Part shown: positions 53,126-62,275 of the stretch, piece after piece
How the letters are laid out: every line of letters starts with the position of its first letter
Numbering within the stretch: the first letter of the stretch is position 1
Source of the DNA: CAVTJL01 sp963735065
Lineage (GTDB): Bacteria > Pseudomonadota > Alphaproteobacteria > Geminicoccales > Geminicoccaceae
Assembly (NCBI GenBank): GCA_963735065.1
Contig: CAVTJL010000004.1
Span: 930,001-994,000, forward strand
DNA: 64,000 nucleotides
Direction: 5' to 3'
Translations under genes and position numbers: made by a program
Notes under the pieces: model-generated
Told to the model about the DNA's origin: nothing
Database searches by the model: none
Seen by the model: the letters and a program-made list of their open reading frames with translations, nothing else

Positions 53126-53304
53126 CCGGCAGCCGCCCCACCGTCGCACTTCACCTGGAAACGACGGCGCAAAGCTAGAATGTCACCCGTCGGCAAAGCA
53201 GGAATGTCAGGGTCTCCCCCCGGGACGATCGGGTTGGGAGACCGGGCTTGGGCTGGGTGACGATACGCGATCGCCTCTCAGGCTGGGGATGACTTCGACG
53301 CGCC

Positions 53305-54009
53305 TCAAGACAGAGGCGAGCTCGGGCCAGCTCCACGCAATGACGTGGGCAGTGTTTCCCACGCCCAAATCAGCTCGGCGATTGAGGTTACCTGCATCTT
53401 GCGCATGACGTTGCTGCGATGGAGCTTGACCGTCACTTCCCTGATGCCGAGGTCGAAGGCTATCTGCTTGTTGACGCGGCCGCGCGCCACCTCGCGCAGA
53501 ACCTCGCGCTCGCGCGGCGTCAGGCTCTCCAGCCGCTGGACATTGCGCCTGACGATTGCGGCTTGCTCCCGCCGCTCGGCATCGATCGCGATGCCCGCCA
53601 CCACGGCGTCGAGCAGGTCCTGGTCGCGGAAGGGCTTGGTGAGAAAGTCCACCGCGCCGGCCTTCATCGCCCGCACGGTCATCGGGATGTCGCCATGGCC
53701 CGTGAGGAAGATGATGGGCTTGGGGTTGCCACTGCGCAGGAGGCGCTCCTGCAGGTCGAGCCCGCTCGTGCCCGGCAGACGCACGTCGAGGATGAGGCAG
53801 CCGGGGCTGTCCAGGAGGTCGGCCTCGAGCAGCTCGGTCGTCGAGGCGAAGCAGGCGGGCTCGAGCCCCGCCGACTGGAGCAGATCCGAGAGCGCCTCGC
53901 GCAGCGAGGCGTCATCATCGACGAGCAGGACGAGCGGCCGCGCCGCGTCGCCCGCCCGCATCGGGAGCAAGGCTGGCCGGCCTTGAGCCTGTCTGCTGTC
54001 AGCTCTCAT
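53305..54009 (-). CDS. FixJ/NarL-type response regulator
   Basis: This response regulator has 234 residues from ATG 54009, which has GGAGG at good spacing. The receiver domain has the acidic pair VDDD, the phospho-acceptor Asp in LILDVRLPG, and FLTGHGDIPMTVRAMKAGAV followed by the Lys of LTKPF. The C-terminal LuxR-type helix-turn-helix reads LTPREREVLREVARGRVNKQ and HRSNVMRKM. It is the last gene of a kinase plus three-regulator operon, and its start overlaps the end of the single-receiver gene. Confidence 0.92.
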   Translation of the reverse strand: MRADSRQAQGRPALLPMRAGDAARPLVLLVDDDASLREALSDLLQSAGLEPACFASTTELLEADLLDSPGCLILDVRLPGTSGLDLQERLLRSGNPKPIIFLTGHGDIPMTVRAMKAGAVDFLTKPFRDQDLLDAVVAGIAIDAERREQAAIVRRNVQRLESLTPREREVLREVARGRVNKQIAFDLGIREVTVKLHRSNVMRKMQVTSIAELIWAWETLPTSLRGAGPSSPLS

Positions 54010-54394
54010 CCTCATCCTCCACGTTGCGCTTGTGCGCGGCTTCGGCGACGGCAGCGAGCAGGGCTCTGGCATCGAAGGGCTTGCGGAAAAAGCCGCTGAT
54101 GCCCCGGGCCCGGCTCTGATCCGCGATCTCGTGGCGGCCGGTGATCAGGAAGACGGGCAGCTCGGGGCGCAGCCGGCTCATCCGGTCGCGGAGCTCAAAA
54201 CCGTCCGCGCCGGGCATCCCGATGTCGGTGATCAGCACGTCCAGCTCCTCGAGGCCACCCGCCAGGAGCGCCTCCGCCGAGGGGAAGGCGTGCGCGACGT
54301 AGCCGGCCGATTCAAGAAGCTCCTCCAGTGATTCGAGCATCCTCGGATCGTCGTCGACGATCGCCACGACCGGCCGTTTCCCGCTCGGGCTCAA
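53999..54394 (-). CDS. Single-domain response regulator (receiver only)
   Basis: This 131-residue protein consists of one CheY-like receiver domain (VAIVDDDPRMLESLEELLES, phospho-acceptor Asp in DVLITDIGMPGADG, conserved Lys in FFRKPFDAR) with a short tail and no output domain. It starts with TTG, which overlaps the TGA stop of the preceding regulator (TTGA). It may relay or buffer phosphate between the kinase and the two DNA-binding regulators. Confidence 0.9.
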   Translation of the reverse strand: MSPSGKRPVVAIVDDDPRMLESLEELLESAGYVAHAFPSAEALLAGGLEELDVLITDIGMPGADGFELRDRMSRLRPELPVFLITGRHEIADQSRARGISGFFRKPFDARALLAAVAEAAHKRNVEDEDES

Positions 54395-55032
54395 GGGCCG
54401 CCAGCCCGGCGCGAGTGAGTGACGGGTATCCCCAGCCTCTGGGCGATCCGCACGAGATCGGCCAGCGAGGCCGCCGCCATCTTCTGCATCACGTTCCTTC
54501 GATGGATCTGCAGCGTCACCTCGCTGATCCCGAGCTCGGCCGCCGCCTGCTTGTTGAGGAGGCCGCTCACGACGAGCGGCAGGACCTCGCGCTCGCGCGG
54601 CGTCAGCGCGAGGTAGCGCTGCCTGAGCCCGCTCAGCGCCGCGCGCTCGACCCTCGCCTGCCGGTCGCGCGCAACCGCGACCTCGATCGCGGCCATGAGA
54701 TCGGCGTCGCTGAAGGGCTTGGCCAGAAAATCCACGGCACCCCGCTTCATCGCGCGGACGGAGGAGGGAATGTCGCCGTGGCCCGTGATGAAGATGATCG
54801 GCGGATGCTCTTCGTCCGCGATCTGCCCCTGCAGCTCGAGACCGTTGATGTCCGGCAGCTCGACGTCGAGCAGGAGACAGGCGGGAACGTCGGGCTTGTC
54901 CGCGGCCACATAGGCGCCGGCCGATCCGAAGGTCATCGCCTGCAGCCCGTGGGATGCCAGCAGCTCGTCGAGCGCTTCGCGCAGCCGCTCGTCATCATCG
55001 ACGATATAGACGATGGGCCCGGCTTCCGTCAT
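54391..55032 (-). CDS. FixJ-type response regulator
   Basis: This 213-residue protein has a receiver domain (VYIVDDDERLREALDELLAS, Asp in LLDVELPD, FITGHGDIPSSVRAMKRGAV, FLAKPFSD) and a LuxR-type helix-turn-helix (LTPREREVLPLVVSGLLNKQ, HRRNVMQKM). It strongly resembles the regulator at 53.3-54.0 kb. The start overlaps the stop of the histidine kinase gene by four bases (ATGA), which makes it the likely direct partner of that kinase. Confidence 0.93.
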   Translation of the reverse strand: MTEAGPIVYIVDDDERLREALDELLASHGLQAMTFGSAGAYVAADKPDVPACLLLDVELPDINGLELQGQIADEEHPPIIFITGHGDIPSSVRAMKRGAVDFLAKPFSDADLMAAIEVAVARDRQARVERAALSGLRQRYLALTPREREVLPLVVSGLLNKQAAAELGISEVTLQIHRRNVMQKMAAASLADLVRIAQRLGIPVTHSRRAGGP

Positions 55033-58000
55033 GGCACGGCCCGGCCCCCGAGCGGCAGGGTGAAGACGAGGAGAGCGCCCTGCGGCTCGTTCCGCTCGGC
55101 CCAGAGCCTGCCGCCGTGCAACTCGACGATCGAGCGGCAGATCGCGAGCCCCATGCCCATCCCCTGCTCTTTCGTCGTGAAGAACGGCTCGAACATCCGC
55201 TCAGGCGACGCGATGCCGGGACCGCGGTCGCCGACCTCGACCCGCGCCATGTCGTCCGCCCTCGACGCGCGGATGCGAAGCGCGCCGTCGCGCGCCCCGC
55301 CCACCATCGCCTCCATCCCGTTGCGCATCAGATTGACCAGAACCTGCTGCAGCTGGATGGGATCGAGCACCACCGGCGGCAGGTCGCCCTCGACCTCGAC
55401 GTCGATCTGGACGCCGCGTCGCAGGGCTTCCTCGGCCATCAGCTCGCAGGCGTCGGCCACGAGGCCGGCGAGCTGTGTGCGGGTCCTCGTCCCGACCGAC
55501 TGCCGGAAGAGGGCGCGGATGCGACCCACCACATCGGCGGCGGCGTTCGCATCGCGGATGACACGGCCCACCGTCCTTTGCGCGCGCTCGACGTTGGGCG
55601 GCTCCGCCACGAGCCATCGCTGGCAGGCGTGCGCGTTGGCCACGATGGCGGCCAGCGGCTGGTTCACCTCGTGCGCGATCGAGGCCGAGAGCTCGGCTAG
55701 GCTCGCCGCCTGGCTCGCCTTGGCGAGATTGTCCCGGGCCAGGCGCAGCTCCTCCTGGTCGCGAACCTGGTCCTCGATGTCGATGCAGACGCCGTTCCAC
55801 TGCACGATGGCGCCTTGCGCATCGCGCATCGCCGCAGCGCGCGTCTCGACCCAGCGGTATGCCCCGTCGAAGCGCCGGAGGCGATGGCGAAGAGCATAGG
55901 GCTCACCGGTGGCCAGCGAGCGGCCGTACCGTTCCCGGACGGTCGCCAGATCATCGGGGTGAATGATGGCATCGAGCGTGCTGGCCAGCCTGGGGGTTCC
56001 CGCCTCGTCCTTGTCGTCGAGGCCGAACCCCAGAAACTCGCTGAGCTGCCGGCTGCGGTAGGTCGGCGTGCCGTCGGGTGCCGCGCAGTAGATCAGCGCC
56101 GGCAGGGTCGCCACGAGCTGGCTGAGCGTGCGCTCGCTCGCGCGCAACGCCTCCTGCGCCCGCATCTCGTCCTCGATGTCGATCGAGGCGATATACCACT
56201 GGACAATGCCACCATCCGCGTCGCGCAAGGGCTGCGCACGGGCCTCAATCCAGCGGTAGACGCCATCCTTCTCGCGCCGGCGAAAGCGGTTCACGAACGC
56301 TGTGCCGGTCGCAAAGCCGTCCGACGCCCGCCGGAACATAGTCGGAAAGTCGTCGGGGTGCGCCACGTCGCGCGCCAGCGCGGCGAAATCCTCGATATGC
56401 GGCGGCGGCGAGCCAACTTTCTCCAGATAGCGTCGGCTAGCGTACGTCATGCTGCCCGAGGGAGAGAAGCTCAGGATGTTGACGGGCACGGCATCGATCA
56501 TCTGCTCGAGCTGCCGCTTGCTGCTGCGCAGCGCCTCGTCGGCCCGGACCTGCTCGTCGATGTCGAGCGAGACGCCGTACCAGTGCAGCAGCGTCCCGTC
56601 GCGGTCACGCAGCGGCTCGCACCGGCCCTCCGTCCAGCGATAGCTGCCGTCCTTGGATCGGCGGCGATAGCGGATGACGAAGGCCTCACCGGTCCTGAAG
56701 CCGTCGGCCACCAGGCGCTGGACCAGGGCACTGTCGTCCGGATGGACCAGCTCCTGCGCCACGCGGGCGAAGTCCTCGAAGTCCGCGCCGGAAAGGTTCA
56801 GATGCTCCAGGTAGCGCCTGCTGACGTAGGCGAGCCCGCCGGACGGCGTCCAGCTCCAGATGTGGACCGGCACGGCGTCGATGATCTCCTGAAGGCGCCG
56901 CTCGCTCTCGCGCACGACCTCCTCGGCTTTCACCTGCTCGTCTATGTCGTGGCAGAGGCCATACCACTGAACGATGCGTCCGCCCGGATCCCGGAACGGC
57001 TCGGCACGGCTCGACATCCAGTGATGGACACCGTCCGCGCGACGCATGCGATACCGCATGGCGAACGGCTCGCCGGTGGTGAGACAGCGGCGGAGGGCAG
57101 CCGCCACCTCTTCCGCATCATCGGGATGGATGGTCTCGATCAGCGCCTCGAGCCGGGAGACGCCGGGCCGTCCCATGTCCGCCACCTCCATGCCGAGATA
57201 GTCGACCATGCGCCTGTTGAAGAAGGTGGGCTCGCCGTCCGGGGTCAGCCGCCAGAGATGGCTCGGCACCAGGTCCACGAGCTGCGAGAGCTCCCGCTCA
57301 CGGTCGCGCAGCGAATCCACGGTCTTGCGATGGACGTCGATGTCCATCGAGGTGCCGTACCAGCCGGTGATCCGGCCCTGGCCGTCGCGCGTCGGCCGGG
57401 CTGCGGTCCGCGCCCAGGCATGAACGCCGCTCGCGCGCCGGATCCGGAACTCGGCATTGTAGTCGTCGCCGGTCGCAAGGCAGCGCCGCCACTCGGCGGC
57501 GACGTGGTCGTGCTCGTCCGGATGAAGCAGCGGCTTCCAGGCGACCCCCCCCTCGGTGAGCGCTGCATTGAGGGCCTCAGGCGTGAAGCCAAGGGTCGTC
57601 TGGGCGAAGATGGGCAGGTAGCTCCACTGGCCCTCGGCGTCGAACGCCCAGGCATTGCCGAACAGCTGCTCGACGATCCGGGCCGCGCGGACCGCCTCGG
57701 TCTCGCTCGCGTCGGGGCGCGACGCCGTCACCGGCTGTTCCAGCTCGGCCGCGAGCGCCTCGATGTCGACGCTGAGGGTGTGGCCCGGCTCCGAGCGGGT
57801 CTCGGTCCAGCGATAGCCGCCGTCGGGCTGATGCTGCCGGTACCGCATGACCTGAGGCACCCCCGTCCAGAAGGCCCGCGCCGCGGCGAGCCGGTCATCC
57901 GGATGGAGGATGGCGCTCGGGGACGCCAGCGCATCCTGCGGGGCTGGGCCCCGCGGCGCCGGCACGCCGGCCCTGACGATGGCGCCGAGACAGAGCGCTG

Positions 58001-58349
58001 CCGCCAGGAAGGAGGCGCACAACACGGCAACCTCACGCGTCTCGCCCGCCTGTCCGAAGGCGGCAAGCACCGCCACCGCGAAGGCGACCGCCAGCGCCGC
58101 GGCCAGCGCCGTGACGATCCGCCCCCGCGCCATCAGGAACAGCGCCGCGACCGGGGCCAGCAGGCCGAACGGCATGCCCGTGAGCCAAGAGGTGGCGATC
58201 CCGCCGGCCGAGGCCAGAAGCGCGACGGTCAGGCCCTGCTGGGGAAGCACCGCGATCATGATCAGCCGCTCCGGCCCGCCGACGAGGCATGGGACGCCGC
58301 CGGTCCTCGACTGATGACGCATTCCGAAAGGCCGGGCCGGACGGCTCAT
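55029..58349 (-). CDS. Membrane histidine kinase with six PAS-like modules
   Basis: This kinase has 1106 residues from ATG 58349, which is preceded by AGGA at good spacing. The N-terminus has four hydrophobic helices (to about residue 120). A partial PAS/PAC piece and five full PAS-PAC modules follow, each closing with a phrase such as VQWYGLCHDIDEQVKAEE. The HisKA box is ELSASIAHEVNQPLAAIVAN, and the ATPase has NLMRNGMEAM, GDRGPGI and GMGMGLAICRSIV. The FixL-like kinase end fits the FixJ-like partners. No haem or flavin motif was recognised, so the signal is unknown. Confidence 0.92.
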   Translation of the reverse strand: MSRPARPFGMRHQSRTGGVPCLVGGPERLIMIAVLPQQGLTVALLASAGGIATSWLTGMPFGLLAPVAALFLMARGRIVTALAAALAVAFAVAVLAAFGQAGETREVAVLCASFLAAALCLGAIVRAGVPAPRGPAPQDALASPSAILHPDDRLAAARAFWTGVPQVMRYRQHQPDGGYRWTETRSEPGHTLSVDIEALAAELEQPVTASRPDASETEAVRAARIVEQLFGNAWAFDAEGQWSYLPIFAQTTLGFTPEALNAALTEGGVAWKPLLHPDEHDHVAAEWRRCLATGDDYNAEFRIRRASGVHAWARTAARPTRDGQGRITGWYGTSMDIDVHRKTVDSLRDRERELSQLVDLVPSHLWRLTPDGEPTFFNRRMVDYLGMEVADMGRPGVSRLEALIETIHPDDAEEVAAALRRCLTTGEPFAMRYRMRRADGVHHWMSSRAEPFRDPGGRIVQWYGLCHDIDEQVKAEEVVRESERRLQEIIDAVPVHIWSWTPSGGLAYVSRRYLEHLNLSGADFEDFARVAQELVHPDDSALVQRLVADGFRTGEAFVIRYRRRSKDGSYRWTEGRCEPLRDRDGTLLHWYGVSLDIDEQVRADEALRSSKRQLEQMIDAVPVNILSFSPSGSMTYASRRYLEKVGSPPPHIEDFAALARDVAHPDDFPTMFRRASDGFATGTAFVNRFRRREKDGVYRWIEARAQPLRDADGGIVQWYIASIDIEDEMRAQEALRASERTLSQLVATLPALIYCAAPDGTPTYRSRQLSEFLGFGLDDKDEAGTPRLASTLDAIIHPDDLATVRERYGRSLATGEPYALRHRLRRFDGAYRWVETRAAAMRDAQGAIVQWNGVCIDIEDQVRDQEELRLARDNLAKASQAASLAELSASIAHEVNQPLAAIVANAHACQRWLVAEPPNVERAQRTVGRVIRDANAAADVVGRIRALFRQSVGTRTRTQLAGLVADACELMAEEALRRGVQIDVEVEGDLPPVVLDPIQLQQVLVNLMRNGMEAMVGGARDGALRIRASRADDMARVEVGDRGPGIASPERMFEPFFTTKEQGMGMGLAICRSIVELHGGRLWAERNEPQGALLVFTLPLGGRAVP

Positions 58350-58425
58350 GATTGATCCTAGCCTCGGCCTTTCCCGGCTGCACCTCATGGAAACCCATGC
58401 ATCGCGCGACCGGGCCACATCGACG

Positions 58426-59214
58426 CTATTGCGCGGTCCAGGCGCCGTCGACGGCGATCGTGGTGCCGGTGAGCTGGGCCGCGGCCTCCGAGCACAAGAA
58501 GGCCACCGTGCCGCCCAGCTCCTCCGGCGTCACGAAGCTACCGGAAGGCTGCTTCTCGCCCAGGAGCAGCCGTGCCGCCTCCTCGCGGCCGATCCGCCTC
58601 TCGGCCGCGATGTCCGCGATCTGCTTCTCGACCAGCGGTGTCCGCACCCAGCCGGGGCAGACGGCGTTCGCGGTGATCCCGCTGCCCGCAGCCTCCAGTG
58701 CCACGACCTTGGTGAGACCCACGAGCCCGTGCTTTGCTGCCACATAGGCGGCCTTGTGGGCCGAGCCCACCAGGCCGTGGGTCGATGCGATGCTGACGAT
58801 CCGCCCCCAGCCCTGTCGGCGCATCGACGGCAGGACGGCGGCGATGGCGTGGAACGCGGCCGACAGGTTGATGGCCAGGATCGCGTCCCATTTGGCGGCC
58901 GGAAATGCCTCTACGGGTGCCGTGAACTGGATGCCGGCATTGTTCACGAGGATGTCGACGCGCCCCAGCCTCGCCTCCGCCGCGGCGACCAGCCCACGGA
59001 CGGCGTCGGGCCTGGACAGATCGGCGCCGTCGTGCACGACGCGCACGCCGTGCTCGCGCTCGAGGCCGACACGGATGGACTCGATCGCGTCGGGCTCGCC
59101 GAAGCCGTTCAGCACGATGTCGGCGCCCTGGCCGGCCAGTGCCCCGGCGATGCCGAGGCCGATGCCGCTGGTCGAGCCGGTGACGATGGCAACCTTGCCC
59201 TTCAACATGATCAT
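58426..59214 (-). CDS. bdhA: 3-hydroxybutyrate dehydrogenase
   Basis: This 262-residue short-chain dehydrogenase interconverts 3-hydroxybutyrate and acetoacetate with NAD. The cofactor loop is TGSTSGIGLGIA. The catalytic Ser is in SIASTHGLVGS, and the Tyr-x3-Lys pair is in AYVAAKHG. The C-terminal GWVRTPLVEKQI and QLTGTTIAVDGAWTAQ match bacterial BdhA. It follows patatin and acetoacetate decarboxylase genes, a grouping found in PHB-producing alphaproteobacteria. It lies 76 bp upstream of the kinase gene. Confidence 0.92.
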   Translation of the reverse strand: MIMLKGKVAIVTGSTSGIGLGIAGALAGQGADIVLNGFGEPDAIESIRVGLEREHGVRVVHDGADLSRPDAVRGLVAAAEARLGRVDILVNNAGIQFTAPVEAFPAAKWDAILAINLSAAFHAIAAVLPSMRRQGWGRIVSIASTHGLVGSAHKAAYVAAKHGLVGLTKVVALEAAGSGITANAVCPGWVRTPLVEKQIADIAAERRIGREEAARLLLGEKQPSGSFVTPEELGGTVAFLCSEAAAQLTGTTIAVDGAWTAQ

Positions 59215-59243
59215 TCTCCGTTGCGTGGCGCGCTCGGGCCGCC

Positions 59244-60431
59244 CTAGGCGGCCCGGCCTTCGCGATGGACGTCGTGGGTAACGATGCCCTGCTGCGGCGA
59301 GGGCCGCTCCAGGCGACGCGGGTCCGCCAGGGTGCGGCGGATGTCCTCAAGGCCGCTCTGCCAATGCTCGTGCATGGCATTCAGGCCGAACTCGTAGTCC
59401 TTGGAATGGCCCTCGAAGGCTTTGGACTGATAGATCAGGTGCACGATGTTGCAGGCGCGATCTGTGGCGAGATCGGCAATCGACAGAATCTCCTCGTCCA
59501 GCCTCGCTGTCTCCGGCAGATCCGCGATCACCCGACGCAGCGCCTGCCGCATCTTCTGGATTTCCAGCATCTGGCTCGTTACCGCGCGCGTGCGGCTCGA
59601 GTACTGGATGTCCTTCTGACGGCTCGCCACCTCGGGCAGGTCGTGGGGCAGCCGGCCCTTCGCCGACCACAGGTCGACCTGGAAGGTGAGCGTGTCGCGC
59701 CGCGGCTCGCTCGACAGCACCCGGGAGAGCGGCGTGTTCGACACCATGCCGCCGTCCCAGAAATGCTCGCCGTCGATCTCGACCGCCGGAAAGCCCGGCG
59801 GCAGCGCGCCGGACGCCATGAAATGCTCCGGCCGTAGCCGGCGCTCCGCCGTGTCGAAGTAGACGAGGTTGCCGCTACGCACGTTGACGGCACCGACGCT
59901 GACCCTGACCTCGCCGCCGTTGAGCCGATCGAAATCGACCAGATGCTCCAGCGTGTCGCGCAGCGGCCGCGTGTCGTAGAAGCTAGTGGCGGCGTCGCCC
60001 GCGAACATCGAGAGGTAGGGCGGCGGAAAGCGCGGCTTGAAGAAGCCGTTCTGGCCAAGGAGCAGGGCCTGCAGGGCCGCTAGCGAGTTATGCGTGGGGC
60101 GAAGGTCGATGGCGAAAGGCAGGGTGGCCGGGACATCGGGGCTCGTCGGCCACTCGACCGGCGAGGCACAGATCGTCTCCCAGAACTCGCGCAGGCGATC
60201 GACGCGCTGGGCCTCCGGCGCTCCCGCGATCACCGCGGCGTTGAGCGCGCCAATCGAGATGCCGGCGATCCAGCTCGGCCGGATGCCGGCCTCGTGCAGA
60301 CCCTGATACACCCCGGCCTGATAGGCGCCGAGGGCTCCGCCGCCCTGCAGCACCAGCGCCACGACCTCGTAGCCCGGCGGCCCGGAATGGCTCGGTGCAG
60401 CGGCCGCCCGGCCCCGATCGACCCTAGCCAT
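59244..60431 (-). CDS. Patatin-like phospholipase
   Basis: This 395-residue patatin-family acyl hydrolase has the oxyanion-hole block VLQGGGALGAYQAGVYQGL, the nucleophile motif GISIGALNAAVIAG (G-x-S-x-G) and the catalytic Asp in FWDGGMVSNTPL. Family members hydrolyse lipids. The position next to BdhA and acetoacetate decarboxylase suggests a role connected to PHB granules or membrane lipids, which is unproven. The start overlaps the decarboxylase stop by eight bases. Confidence 0.92.
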   Translation of the reverse strand: MARVDRGRAAAAPSHSGPPGYEVVALVLQGGGALGAYQAGVYQGLHEAGIRPSWIAGISIGALNAAVIAGAPEAQRVDRLREFWETICASPVEWPTSPDVPATLPFAIDLRPTHNSLAALQALLLGQNGFFKPRFPPPYLSMFAGDAATSFYDTRPLRDTLEHLVDFDRLNGGEVRVSVGAVNVRSGNLVYFDTAERRLRPEHFMASGALPPGFPAVEIDGEHFWDGGMVSNTPLSRVLSSEPRRDTLTFQVDLWSAKGRLPHDLPEVASRQKDIQYSSRTRAVTSQMLEIQKMRQALRRVIADLPETARLDEEILSIADLATDRACNIVHLIYQSKAFEGHSKDYEFGLNAMHEHWQSGLEDIRRTLADPRRLERPSPQQGIVTHDVHREGRAA

Positions 60432-61206
60432 GGACCGTCTCCCGGGCGTCCATCGGGCGGTCGGCCGCCGGCGACAGATAGTCGTGGACGACGGTGCCGA
60501 GGCCGAGGGTGAGGTCGGCGACGAGATGCTTGGCCCCCAGCACCTCCAGCACCGGCAGCCGGGTCACCGGCGCCAGCGCATGGGGGCAGAGCTGCAGGCT
60601 GGCCGGCCCGGTCCAGGCCCCCCTCACTGTCACGTCCTCAAGATGGAACCGCACGAGCTCGCATACGCGCGGCCCGCCGTCGACATGTGGGATGACCTTG
60701 AGGAGGAAGTTGGGCGCCCGCAGGGCCTGCGCCTCGGCCTCGAGGTCGAGGGCACGGTGCTTGTAGCCCATCGTGCCGGTGGCGATCCGGACGGAACCGT
60801 AGTCGAGCGTGCCGACCAGCGTGTCGGTCTCCACCGCCAACCGCGGCTGCGCCAGCTTCTTGGGAAAGCCCCAGATCTCCCGGCCGCCCGCGATCGGCGG
60901 ATGGTCGTTGAGGAACATCTGGTGGGTGTAGGCGCCGGCCCGGCCCCGAAAGCGGACCGGAATGACCTGCCCGCTCTCGGTATAGTCGCCGAATCCGGTC
61001 GAATCCGGCATGCGGATGAACTCGTAGTTGACCACCGGCTCGATGACCTCGAGCGGTGCCGGCACCATCCGGCGGAACACCTCCGGGTCCGTGCGGTAGC
61101 GGATGATGAAGTACTCGCGGCCCACGAAGCGATAGGGCCCCGGTGGGTAGGCCGGGCTCGCGGGCGGCATCGCGAAGGCGCCGCCCGGCAGGGTGATCTC
61201 GTCCAT
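60424..61206 (-). CDS. adc: Acetoacetate decarboxylase
   Basis: This 260-residue enzyme decarboxylates acetoacetate to acetone and carbon dioxide by a Schiff base on lysine. The active-site Lys pair is in GREIWGFPKKLAQPRL (K116-K117), matching K115-K116 of the clostridial enzyme. The conserved RYRTDPEVFRRMVPAPLEVI and GAYTHQMFLNDH are present. ATG 61206 was chosen because an upstream ATG at 61275 overlaps the preceding gene. It is coupled to the patatin gene and, with BdhA, forms a ketone-body branch. Confidence 0.92.
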   Translation of the reverse strand: MDEITLPGGAFAMPPASPAYPPGPYRFVGREYFIIRYRTDPEVFRRMVPAPLEVIEPVVNYEFIRMPDSTGFGDYTESGQVIPVRFRGRAGAYTHQMFLNDHPPIAGGREIWGFPKKLAQPRLAVETDTLVGTLDYGSVRIATGTMGYKHRALDLEAEAQALRAPNFLLKVIPHVDGGPRVCELVRFHLEDVTVRGAWTGPASLQLCPHALAPVTRLPVLEVLGAKHLVADLTLGLGTVVHDYLSPAADRPMDARETVHG

Positions 61207-61255
61207 GTCGTGCTGTCCCGATGGCGGCGCCGCCCCGACGGGCGGCGCCCGGTGG

Positions 61256-62218
61256 CTAATCTTGGATGAAGGCAAGGAGGTCGCGGTTGATGACGTCGGC
61301 GTGGGTCGTGATCATGCCGTGCGGCAGGCCCTCGTAGATCTTGAGGGTGCCACTGCGCAGAAGCCTGGCCGAGAGAGGGGCGGAGTCCGCGACCGGCACA
61401 ATCTGGTCATCGTCGCCGTGCATGACGAGCGTCGGCACGTCGATGGCCTTCAGGTCCTCGGTGAAGTCGGTCTCCGAGAAGGCCTTGATGCCGTCATAGT
61501 GGGCCTTGGCGCCGCCCATCATGCCCTGGCGCCACCAGTTCCGGATGACGCCCTCGGACGCCTCGGCGCCCGGCCGGTTGAAGCCGTAGAAGGGCCCGCT
61601 CGCGATATCGAGGTAGAACTGCGCACGATTGGCTGCGAGCTGCCGGCGCAGGCGATCGAACACCTCGATCGGCAGCCCGCCCGGATTGGCTGCCGTCCGC
61701 ACCATGATGGGGGGCACGGCGGCGATCAGCACGAGCTTGGCAGCACGGCCCTGGGGCTGCCCGTGCCGGGCCACATATCGCGTCGCCTCGCCGCCGCCGG
61801 TCGAATGGCCGACATGGATGGCGTCCAGCAGGCCGAGATGCTGGACCACGGCCGCGGCATCGGCGGCGTAGTGGTCCATGTCGTGGCCGTCGCCGACCTG
61901 GCTCGAGCGGCCATGGCCACGACGGTCGATGGCAACAACGCGATAGCCCTGCTCGAGAAAGAAGAGCATCTGCGTGTCCCAGTCGTCGGCACTGAGCGGC
62001 CAGCCGTGGTGGAACACGATCGGGCGGGCGCTCGTCGGGCCCCAGTCCTTGTAGAAGATCCGCGTGCCGTCCTCGGTCTCGATCATGCTCATGGTCCTCG
62101 TCTCCTTGCTCGTGTCGGGCGCTGTCCGGCCCGGGGCCACAGCCGGCAGCCCGGCTGCGATGGCGATCGTCGCGGTGCCGAGCACGAAGTGCCGGCGCGT
62201 GCCTGGGGCGCTCTGCAT
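61256..62218 (-). CDS. Exported alpha/beta hydrolase, haloperoxidase-like
   Basis: This hydrolase has 320 residues from ATG 62218, which lies seven bases after AAGGA. The N-terminus TRRHFVLGTATIAIAAGLPA looks like a Tat signal. The hydrolase part resembles non-haem chloroperoxidases/esterases: IFYKDWGPTSARPIVFHHGW, IDRRGHGRSS, the nucleophile elbow VGHSTGGGEATRYV, the acid in MHGDDDQIVPV, and the His in GLPHGMITTHAD. The physiological substrate is unknown. It lies upstream of the decarboxylase in a same-strand run. Confidence 0.9.
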   Translation of the reverse strand: MQSAPGTRRHFVLGTATIAIAAGLPAVAPGRTAPDTSKETRTMSMIETEDGTRIFYKDWGPTSARPIVFHHGWPLSADDWDTQMLFFLEQGYRVVAIDRRGHGRSSQVGDGHDMDHYAADAAAVVQHLGLLDAIHVGHSTGGGEATRYVARHGQPQGRAAKLVLIAAVPPIMVRTAANPGGLPIEVFDRLRRQLAANRAQFYLDIASGPFYGFNRPGAEASEGVIRNWWRQGMMGGAKAHYDGIKAFSETDFTEDLKAIDVPTLVMHGDDDQIVPVADSAPLSARLLRSGTLKIYEGLPHGMITTHADVINRDLLAFIQD

Positions 62219-62275
62219 CCGTCCATCCTTCAGGCGTGATCGATGGGGCGTGCGGGCGGCCGGGGCCGGCACGCC

